A stretch of DNA of 6,484 nt from Holophagae bacterium (GTDB taxonomy: Bacteria > Acidobacteriota > Thermoanaerobaculia > Thermoanaerobaculales > Sulfomarinibacteraceae), in contig JAUWTC010000154.1 in the NCBI GenBank assembly GCA_030609785.1, forward strand, positions 1 to 6,484, written 5' to 3'. Below, in pieces: positions 1 through 5,262 of the stretch. The position numbers were made by a program, and so were the translations under genes. Below the pieces are notes generated by a model that worked only from the letters and a program-made list of their open reading frames with translations, did not search any database and had not been told where the DNA came from. The first letter of the stretch is position 1. Each line of letters starts with the position of its first letter.

Positions 1-497
1 GGTGTGAAGGTATCCCCGCGCCCCCGCCGGATGGCCGCGTTCTTCAGAGCTTCGTCGGCCGGCCCAAACTGCGGATTGGGGGTCGTGCCCAGCATCCGCC
101 GCGCGGTGGCGAAGTGGTCGGGCATGATCGAACGCCAGTCTTCGAGATCCTTCCATTGAGGGTCATCCCAAACCGCATCCGGAGGTGCAAAATGGGTATT
201 GGCGTACAAGAGGCTGCCCCCACCGACGCCGACACCGTGGAGAATCAAAACCTCTCGAAGCAGGTGCAGGCTCCACGCGCCGTAGCAGCTGGCCCAGGGA
301 AACCAGAAGGACTTGGGGATGTTCCAATTGCTTCGGGGATAACTGTCTTCCGTCCAGCGTTTCCCCTTCTCAACGACGGCCACCCGATAGCCCTTTTCCG
401 AAAGCCGCAGAGCGGCAACCGATCCGCCGAAACCCGAACCAACGACGATGACGTCGTAGTCGAAATGCTGAGAATGGTCCTGATGGTGACTGTCCAT
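1..497 (-). CDS. GMC-family FAD-dependent oxidoreductase (cholesterol-oxidase-like), N-terminal part, cut by window edge
   Basis: Reading the minus strand from ATG at 497-495 gives 165 codons with no stop before the window ends, so the C-terminal catalytic part is missing. Residues 15-50 form a dinucleotide-binding Rossmann unit: DVIVVGSGFGGSVAALRL supplies the GxGxxG FAD motif, and VVEKGKRW the acidic residue (E43) that normally binds the adenosine ribose. Residues 88-101 (HGVGVGGGSLLYAN) match the second glycine-rich FAD-contact motif of the GMC/cholesterol-oxidase family. Members oxidise alcohols or sterols with FAD and are usually about 500-570 aa, so roughly a third is present. The start is well fixed, because an in-frame TAG lies 12 nt upstream with no other start between. 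There is no signal peptide, so the protein is probably cytoplasmic. There is no Shine-Dalgarno, but a TAGACT box ends 6 nt before the ATG. The substrate cannot be deduced from this fragment. Confidence 0.93.
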   Translation of the reverse strand, partial: MDSHHQDHSQHFDYDVIVVGSGFGGSVAALRLSEKGYRVAVVEKGKRWTEDSYPRSNWNIPKSFWFPWASCYGAWSLHLLREVLILHGVGVGGGSLLYANTHFAPPDAVWDDPQWKDLEDWRSIMPDHFATARRMLGTTPNPQFGPADEALKNAAIRRGRGDTFT

Positions 498-503
498 GGC
501 TTG

Positions 504-532
504 AGTCTAGCGCGATTGCCGTGCTGCGGCAA
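504..532 (-). promoter_or_regulatory. Putative sigma70-like promoter of the GMC oxidoreductase, apparently leaderless
   Basis: On the minus strand TTGCCG (532-527) and TAGACT (509-504) are separated by exactly 17 nt. TAGACT ends 6 nt before the ATG, which would put transcription initiation at or very near the start codon. The absence of any Shine-Dalgarno is consistent with a leaderless mRNA. The -35 hexamer is also one arm of a perfect inverted repeat, TTGCCG-N5-CGGCAA (516-532), which could be an operator or chance. The call rests on hexamer match and spacing only. Confidence 0.45.
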
Positions 533-711
533 ATAGGGGCGGTGAACGAAATCCAAGAGCGCCCGTTCCCCGGCGGGGGTGCCAGTTGCGGCTTTCTTCA
601 CCGAGCAGACCTGCCGACACCGGAGCAGCTGCGATGAAAGCCGTGCCTGGCTCCCCTCGGCGAACGCCTTAGCGATCGAGTCTCGGCAGGGCGTGTAGGC
701 CGCCGAGGTCC

Positions 712-766
712 TTTCCCGGAGGGGCGGTCCTCCTTCCGGTCCGAAAAATGCTGCCCCTCCGGGAAA
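712..766. repeat. Perfect 14-bp inverted repeat with 27-nt spacer
   Basis: The left arm TTTCCCGGAGGGGC (712-725) is the exact reverse complement of GCCCCTCCGGGAAA (753-766). The spacer 726-752 contains GGTCC twice and a run of five A. A chance perfect 14-bp stem of this composition within 55 nt is unlikely. The arms end in TTT and AAA, so a transcript in either direction ends its stem in AAA rather than a U tract, unlike a canonical intrinsic terminator. It could be a REP/BIME-like palindrome, the ends of a tiny mobile element, or part of an RNA structure. Confidence 0.7.
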
Positions 767-774
767 TGATCGAG

Positions 775-798
775 CGGGAGCGTGCCCGCGCGCTCCCG
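775..798. repeat. Strong GC hairpin, 8-bp perfect stem
   Basis: CGGGAGCG (775-782) pairs with CGCTCCCG (791-798). A T-G wobble and a G-C pair inside can extend the stem to ten pairs around a CCCG tetraloop. It starts only 8 nt after the right arm of the inverted repeat at 712-766. No U tract follows on either strand. It may slow or terminate transcription from the 1060-aa gene, whose stop is 144 nt away, or belong to a composite palindromic element. Confidence 0.6.
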
Positions 799-806
799 AA
801 GGCCGG

Positions 807-867
807 GGTTGGAGTTCAGGGGCAGGGACTGCGGAGGTTGGCAGCGGCAGCGACGGCGTCAGGGACC
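807..867 (+). repeat. GC-rich intergenic repeat, copy 1
   Basis: The first 23 nt (807-829, from GGTTGGAG to GCAGGGAC) match 6416-6438 at 20 of 23 positions. Both copies then continue with CAGCGAC and CAGGGACCG blocks, here at 848-854 and 860-868, with extra GGCAGCGG-type sequence in between. The copies have the same orientation and both lie in non-coding DNA just beyond the end of a gene. The repeated GGGAC/CAGCGAC units suggest a purine-rich, slippage-prone intergenic repeat family. Function is unknown. Confidence 0.55.
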
Positions 868-883
868 GCGCCAGGAGTGGCGC
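868..883 (-). terminator. Short hairpin downstream of the 1060-aa gene, possible terminator or 3'-end stabiliser
   Basis: GCGCCA (868-873) and TGGCGC (878-883) form a perfect 6-bp stem with a 4-nt loop. It is the first hairpin downstream of the minus-strand stop at 942. No U run follows, so a Rho-independent terminator is not demonstrated. It abuts the GC-rich repeat that ends at 867. Confidence 0.3.
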
Positions 884-941
884 CTGCGTAGGCATGACCA
901 CCCCGAAAGGCCAAGGCTCTGGAATGATGGGGCCGATCGAT

Positions 942-3900
942 TCAAAACTGACCGGCTCGAATGAGTTTGGAGAGGCTGTTGCCGCTGCCTTTTTCGGCAT
1001 CTTCAAATTTTCTCTTACGCCACTCCTCGACCGGATGGCCTCCCTTCTGAAGATGAGCCTGGCCCAGCTGGAGGTAGGTCTCCACCCTGTCCAGCGATCC
1101 GCCGAGCTCAATCATCTCACTGGCAAAGTCGAAAATGTAGAAGTACCCCACATCTCCGTGATCGACGGCAGGCCGCCCGCTGCGGTCGAAATGGCGCGCC
1201 TGCAACAGTCGCCCCTCCTCAAAGAGTTCGACGTTGCCCATGCCGTAGGCCGCTTCGGCCATCCTCATGCCGAGGGTCGACCGGCTGAACTTCCAACCAC
1301 CCTCCCTGGGTCTGTTCCTCTCCCACTCTGCGAGGCCTTTGCGGCAGGCCTCGACGGCCTCAGGGTACCAGCCGAGTTTGATGTAGTACTCCGCCAGCTC
1401 GCGATAGTAGCTGACCGGCACCCAGCCCCGGTTGCTGGCCCGCCGGCTTTCCAATTTGCGCATATCCGCCAGGACTTTCTTGAGCGCCGTCTTTGAGCGC
1501 TCGATCTTGGCCAAAATTTCGGAGTGATCGGCGGCTTTCCGGACTCCGGAGACGACGATCGGCTCCACGTCCGGATGGTCGGGCAGCGAGTATTCAATCC
1601 TGAACCTCAGGTCTCGCGATGAGAAGAAGAGGAATCCACGGAACTCGGTCGTCCGCCCCTCGCGCGCCCAGCCGTAGGAGGTGTAGGTGCGGCCATCCTT
1701 CTGCCGGACCTGCATGCGGTGGAGGCCGGGCTCCAGGCCACTGACACTGACCCAGTAGTTCTTCTTCATCCGCTCCGGATGATCTTCCTCTTCCTCGAAG
1801 CTTTTTTTACTGCCGCCTACGTTAGAAAGCCGCATGCTGATTGCGGACTGGCGAATCGCCGTGGACAGCACCACGCAACCTTCGTTGGGATAACTCAAGG
1901 TCCCGGTTCTCTTCTTGCCTGCCCGGTTGAGGAAGCGACAGGGTCGGGTGGCAAGGACCTTCACCGGCTCCTCCCAGAAGTAATCGGACCTCGAACCCAG
2001 CTCACCGGCGTGAGTGTAGGTCTCGGTCTTGCCGATGAGCGCCACCTTGACCGTGTAGTCGCAACGCGGATCCCGGGTGTACCACGAGGCCTTGGCCTCC
2101 TCACCGAAAAAGACGTTCGTCAGTTTTCCAGGGCCTCCCCTGATCAGTTGGTTTTCGTTGTTGATACGGAAGGAGATCTCGGGGTTATCGACCTCGTGGA
2201 AGGCCACCGGCGATGGGTCATCCGGCTTCCGGTAGAGCAGAGCGGCCAGGGTTTGGTCCTTGCCGACCGAGCCGCGCCATCCCTGGTAGGTTCCCTTCTC
2301 CACCTCGACCCTGAGGACCTGGACCTGCGGGGTAAAGTCCCCGAGAAGGAGCCTCGACCCCAGCGGGTCCGGCAGCTTCAGCCACACCTTGCGATGAACT
2401 CCGGCATCGTTGTGGAGGTAAGAAACCAGAGCATCCATGGCCGGCGGGGAACCCTGCGACAGATCGTATTTGCCCCCGCTGCCGGTCAGTCCCCGAGGGT
2501 CGAGCTGATGGAAGAGGAGCGCGTTCCAGGTGTGGCGGTATTTTTCGTCCGGGACTCTCTCGAAGCCGAGCAGGTCGCTGCGGAACAGAACCGCGGGCAT
2601 CGGCGTACCGTCGTAGCTCAAAGGACTTCCCACCTGGGCCCGCAAAACCTCGTTTTCGGGGTCGATTCCCTCGAAGGTGAGCTCGATGGTCTTGTTTTCC
2701 ACCCAGGTGAGGAGAGCCATCAAAATCTCCTTGGGTGGTTTCCCCTGGGCGAACGCCTTGCCATCGACAAGAAAGTCGGACTCAAGGCCGAAGTTATTGA
2801 GGTCGACGGCGAGACCTGCAGCCGTATACACCTGCGAATCCTGTCCGTACTCCTGGCCCACAACGTCCACCAGATGACCCAAGCTTTCGTCGACCGCCAG
2901 ATCAAGAGGACCTCCGAAGATCAGCTTGACCGTTCGCAGTCCCCACTTGACCAGTTTGGAGATCCGGACATCCGCAACCGCCGGCGAGGTGAACCATACG
3001 GTGGAGGTGGCGGGCTCCGGCCTGCGCTCCCAGTTCACAGAGACGTATTGACCGAGGTGGAACACGCTGCCCCGGCGCGCAGTATCCATGGCTTCCCCGA
3101 TGTGGGGCGGAACGCCCCTCTCGACGACGGCGACCGAAACGTATTGAAGCTCGTCGTGGGCGTATGGGCGCAGGATCCTCCAGTCGAGACCCTTGGTCAG
3201 TCCGCTTTGATGAAGCGCGTTGTACACCCCCAGGCCCCATGGACAAAATTGTGCGAGGAGCGCCGTCGCCGCCTCCGAAGTGCCCCGGCCTCCAGGGGAC
3301 AGAAGCCAGGCCGCCCAGCCCTCTCCCTCCACGCCGGCCGTTTCCACCCCGGTGTGTGGGGGCGACGGCGTGCGAAACCGTTCACACCCGTCCACGCCAT
3401 CTTGGTGGTTGGCCCGGGCCGCCCGGAATGACGCCACCAGCCCCTCCAAGGCGGCTAGGCCCTCGAAATAGGCCGCGTGTTGCGCCCCCCGATCGCCGAC
3501 TTTGAAGTGCTCTACCGAAGCGAAGAGCCGACACTCACCGTACAGCAGCACAGCTCTCAGTACGTACGGGTCCTCCCCTTCCGGCCTGAACTGCCTCGGC
3601 CGGGAAGCAGCCGATTGCAGCTTCCCGGCGAGCGACTCCCACTCGTGCGCCGCCGGCGCTCCCGACCAGGAATCTGCCCGGCGTGTATCCAGGTTAATGA
3701 ACTCGCGGAAGAGTCCGAACAACTCGTCCATGTCGAGAGGCTCGGCCGTTGTGCCCGCGCCCTGAAGGACCGCAACGTCGCCCCTTGTTTCCGCTCCCGG
3801 GTCCCGGCCCTCGAGATGGCGTTGCCACCACCACTTCTGGTCCAGCAGCTCCCGAATCTCCCGGGTCAGCGGCTCGGCCCTCGTCGCCACCTCAGCCAGT

Positions 3901-4124
3901 TGGGAACGGCTCAAGTCCTCTTCCAAAAACTGCTCGCGGAGGCTCTGTAACTCGGTCCTGACGGCCTTCAATCTCTGGGCATCGGCCGCTGTGAACTCGC
4001 GCACCGCCGCCTGTTGGCCGTAGGCTCGCCCGGCGCCACGGTCGCAAAGCTCCAGAGCCGCGACAATCGTCACGAAAACGCCGATCAGGACCACGAGCCG
4101 ACGCCCGATTCTCTCGGGATTCAC
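942..4124 (-). CDS. Large exported or membrane-anchored protein of unknown function with TPR-like C-terminus (1060 aa)
   Basis: I do not recognise a named family for the whole protein. Residues 7-36 have arginines, a hydrophobic core (LVVLIGVFVTIVAALEL) and a possible AYG|Q cleavage site, indicating an exported or N-terminally anchored protein. Residues 47-105 are charged, heptad-like helix ending in a WWW cluster. Residues 246-292 are a Pro/Gly-rich low-complexity stretch. Residues 320-780 look mixed alpha/beta with many aromatic strands. An acidic patch (EEEED, 777-781) precedes a beta-rich, Ig/FnIII-like segment (about 785-860). Residues 865-895 are a charged helix. Residues 903-936 fit one TPR unit (YYRELAEYYIKLG, PEAVEACRKGLAEW), followed by two weaker helical pairs to about 1030. 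The start is GTG in a GTGA overlap with the upstream PASTA gene, with AAAGGG five nt before it. Translational coupling and a shared envelope role are likely. TPRs suggest protein-protein contacts; no catalytic motif was found. Confidence 0.85.
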   Translation of the reverse strand: MNPERIGRRLVVLIGVFVTIVAALELCDRGAGRAYGQQAAVREFTAADAQRLKAVRTELQSLREQFLEEDLSRSQLAEVATRAEPLTREIRELLDQKWWWQRHLEGRDPGAETRGDVAVLQGAGTTAEPLDMDELFGLFREFINLDTRRADSWSGAPAAHEWESLAGKLQSAASRPRQFRPEGEDPYVLRAVLLYGECRLFASVEHFKVGDRGAQHAAYFEGLAALEGLVASFRAARANHQDGVDGCERFRTPSPPHTGVETAGVEGEGWAAWLLSPGGRGTSEAATALLAQFCPWGLGVYNALHQSGLTKGLDWRILRPYAHDELQYVSVAVVERGVPPHIGEAMDTARRGSVFHLGQYVSVNWERRPEPATSTVWFTSPAVADVRISKLVKWGLRTVKLIFGGPLDLAVDESLGHLVDVVGQEYGQDSQVYTAAGLAVDLNNFGLESDFLVDGKAFAQGKPPKEILMALLTWVENKTIELTFEGIDPENEVLRAQVGSPLSYDGTPMPAVLFRSDLLGFERVPDEKYRHTWNALLFHQLDPRGLTGSGGKYDLSQGSPPAMDALVSYLHNDAGVHRKVWLKLPDPLGSRLLLGDFTPQVQVLRVEVEKGTYQGWRGSVGKDQTLAALLYRKPDDPSPVAFHEVDNPEISFRINNENQLIRGGPGKLTNVFFGEEAKASWYTRDPRCDYTVKVALIGKTETYTHAGELGSRSDYFWEEPVKVLATRPCRFLNRAGKKRTGTLSYPNEGCVVLSTAIRQSAISMRLSNVGGSKKSFEEEEDHPERMKKNYWVSVSGLEPGLHRMQVRQKDGRTYTSYGWAREGRTTEFRGFLFFSSRDLRFRIEYSLPDHPDVEPIVVSGVRKAADHSEILAKIERSKTALKKVLADMRKLESRRASNRGWVPVSYYRELAEYYIKLGWYPEAVEACRKGLAEWERNRPREGGWKFSRSTLGMRMAEAAYGMGNVELFEEGRLLQARHFDRSGRPAVDHGDVGYFYIFDFASEMIELGGSLDRVETYLQLGQAHLQKGGHPVEEWRKRKFEDAEKGSGNSLSKLIRAGQF

Positions 4125-5149
4125 AGCAGCCCTTTGTCCACCTGAGCGGCAATCACGCCAAAGCCCTCACCGGGAGAAGTGATCCAAATCTCCTCCACGA
4201 CATCGTCGTGGATATAAAAATGGACTCCGTCGCGGAGGTAGTGGCACGTTGACTCTCGCAATTTTAACTGGCCGGAGATGGGGTGTCCCTGTGAGGTTTC
4301 GGGGTCACCATGGATGTCGAAGAGAAGTACGGCGACCTCCAGAGGCAGGGAGCGGATGAGCTGGACCCTGGCCCAACGTAACCGTCGTTCGGCGTCGTAC
4401 CAGACCGTCGCATGCGCAATACCTCGCTCCTGTGCACGGAAGACCTCTACCCCACCCTGGTTTGTGGTCGCGGCAAGGCCCAACTCGGTTGCCAACTCGT
4501 GCGCGGTTATTCCGGTGGCCAGCACGTCGAAAACGTATCTCCTCTGGTCAGGTGGGCTGTAGACCGCCACGGCGTTAGGCTCACGGGCCGCACCATGGCT
4601 GCTGGAGGTCTCAGACATCCTCCGGTCGTGAGGTCCCGTTCTCGTAATCTTCTCCGACGGCCCAAATACCAGCAGCTCTACCAGGTTGCCGGGTCCGTCC
4701 GAGGCCGCGCCCAGTGGTCGTTGGGATTGAACCGTGAAGGGCGCCGCCGTCGGCGGTGCGGGATCGCCCCCCAGTAGAACGGCCCCTAACCCGGCTGCGG
4801 CCAATCGTGTCTGTGCCTCGGAGACCGACAACCCTGTGACGTTGGGAACCGCAGGATCAAAGGGCTTGGCGAAGATTCGCAGGGTGACCACGGCGCCGAG
4901 TGGCGCCTGTCGGCCGGCGTCCGGGTTTTGAAGCTGTACGGTGTATGCAAGCCGACCGGAGGGCGCCGGGTCGCCACCCTCGAGTTCGACCCGGTAGCCG
5001 GAGGCCTCGACCACATCTCTGGCCTCACCAACTGGACGGTGGAGCACGTCCGGGACCTGTGCTGCACCGGCTGTGCCTGTCCACACCACGGTCATTTGGG
5101 CCACAATCACCAGTGTCCGGGCGAGGCCGCGACGTGGGATTGATGTCAT
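4121..5149 (-). CDS. Exported protein with two PASTA domains and an unassigned C-terminal region (342 aa)
   Basis: Residues 1-30 form a signal peptide (RRGLAR, then LVIVAQMTVVW, ending TAGAA|Q). Two PASTA domains follow. The first, about 32-94, begins VPDVLHRPVGEARDVVEASG and ends VVTLRIFA; the second, about 101-163, begins VPNVTGLSVSEAQTRLAAAG and ends VELLVFG. Each carries a GGDPAP element and the usual V-x-x-Q-x-P turn. PASTA domains of known proteins, such as Ser/Thr kinases and penicillin-binding proteins, act outside the membrane and often contact peptidoglycan; no kinase or transpeptidase domain is present here. Residues 164-202 are a Ser/charged linker. Residues 203-326 appear to hold two similar helix-then-strand units, one around GITAHELATELGLA...YDAERRLRWARVQL and one around LEVAVLLFDIHG...DGVHFYIHDDVVEEIWIT. 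This loosely recalls the SmpA/BLIP-type fold, by inference only. First gene of the operon, overlapping the 1060-aa gene by 4 bp. A periplasmic or cell-wall role is likely; the exact function is unknown. Confidence 0.9.
   Translation of the reverse strand: MTSIPRRGLARTLVIVAQMTVVWTGTAGAAQVPDVLHRPVGEARDVVEASGYRVELEGGDPAPSGRLAYTVQLQNPDAGRQAPLGAVVTLRIFAKPFDPAVPNVTGLSVSEAQTRLAAAGLGAVLLGGDPAPPTAAPFTVQSQRPLGAASDGPGNLVELLVFGPSEKITRTGPHDRRMSETSSSHGAAREPNAVAVYSPPDQRRYVFDVLATGITAHELATELGLAATTNQGGVEVFRAQERGIAHATVWYDAERRLRWARVQLIRSLPLEVAVLLFDIHGDPETSQGHPISGQLKLRESTCHYLRDGVHFYIHDDVVEEIWITSPGEGFGVIAAQVDKGLL
4130..4135 (-). promoter_or_regulatory. Ribosome binding site supporting the GTG start of the 1060-aa gene
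   Basis: The minus strand reads AAAGGG-CTGCT-GTG, giving a purine-rich Shine-Dalgarno five nt before GTG (4124-4122). The site lies inside the last codons of the PASTA gene, whose TGA (4123-4121) overlaps the GTG. It supports the non-ATG start and re-initiation or coupling between the two genes. Confidence 0.65.
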
Positions 5150-5155
5150 TGCAGC

Positions 5156-5161
5156 AGTGTA
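5156..5161 (-). promoter_or_regulatory. Putative -10 box of the PASTA operon, apparently leaderless
   Basis: TACACT on the minus strand ends 6 nt before the ATG at 5149, the same distance as the TAGACT box of the GMC gene, and no Shine-Dalgarno precedes the ATG. A perfect TTGACA (5180-5175) lies only 13 nt upstream of TACACT, too close for a normal sigma70 promoter, so the -35 partner is unclear. Confidence 0.35.
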
Positions 5162-5252
5162 ACACCGGATAAGCTGTCAATTTCCCGTTCCCATCAAGAG
5201 ATTCTGGAGAGGAAAGCTGGGTTCTTTCGATGATCTCGGCAATAATGTTGAT

Positions 5253-5257
5253 GGAGG
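5253..5257 (+). promoter_or_regulatory. Shine-Dalgarno site that fixes the start of the beta-solenoid gene at 5263
   Basis: GGAGG at 5253-5257 is followed by CAGCG and ATG AAG at 5263. The optimal 5-nt spacing favours this ATG over in-frame ATGs at 5230, 5245 and 5251. Starting here also gives a compact signal peptide beginning MKTFLLFLG. Confidence 0.8.
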
Positions 5258-5262
5258 CAGCG

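Larger units (their letters stand above)
498..941. other. 444-bp gene-free spacer rich in inverted repeats
   Basis: The spacer lies between the stop of the 1060-aa gene and the start of the GMC oxidoreductase, both on the minus strand. No open frame here shows a ribosome site or recognisable protein. The frames that cross it on either strand run into the flanking genes in other phases. No tRNA T-arm or CCA end was seen. It holds three perfect inverted repeats (712-766, 775-798, 868-883), one copy of a GC-rich repeat shared with 6416-6459, and the probable promoter of the left gene. It may host transcription termination for the operon on the right, or a structured RNA; neither is proven. Confidence 0.6.
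5150..5262. other. Divergent intergenic region between the PASTA operon and the beta-solenoid gene
   Basis: This 113-bp region must hold the promoters for both directions. The minus-strand TACACT and TTGACA elements lie near its left end. On the plus side no convincing -35/-10 pair was found: TAATGT at 5243-5248 is the best -10-like hexamer but sits very close to the ribosome site. A weak inverted repeat, GAAAG-N7-CTTTC (5212-5228), is present. The two transcription units could be co-regulated from here. Confidence 0.5.

Noticed and set aside
114..536. 140-aa plus-strand frame over the GMC gene
   Set aside because: The opposite strand encodes two unmistakable FAD-binding motifs, so this is a shadow frame.
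498..941. tRNA or known small RNA in the spacer
   Set aside because: No cloverleaf, GTTCRA-type T-loop or CCA end could be assembled on either strand; only simple hairpins are present.
245..1111. 288-aa minus-strand frame bridging the spacer
   Set aside because: It overlaps the end of the 1060-aa gene and the start of the GMC gene in other phases, and translates the repeats and hairpins of the spacer into low-complexity protein. No start signal was seen.
1719..3431. 570-aa open frame on the plus strand
   Set aside because: It lies fully antisense to the 1060-aa gene, has no ribosome site or recognisable domain, and its composition is typical of a shadow frame in GC-rich DNA. The minus-strand gene has a signal peptide, a Shine-Dalgarno, operon coupling and TPR-like repeats.
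4036..4056. Possible lipobox around C27 of the 1060-aa protein
   Set aside because: The residues before the cysteine are LEL, which do not fit the small-residue lipobox consensus. A cleaved signal peptide or simple anchor fits better.
5175..5180. Consensus TTGACA (minus strand) as the -35 of the PASTA operon
   Set aside because: The spacing to TACACT is only 13 nt, and at 17 nt the downstream hexamer is CTGCTG. A normal sigma70 pair is not supported, although an unusual promoter cannot be excluded.
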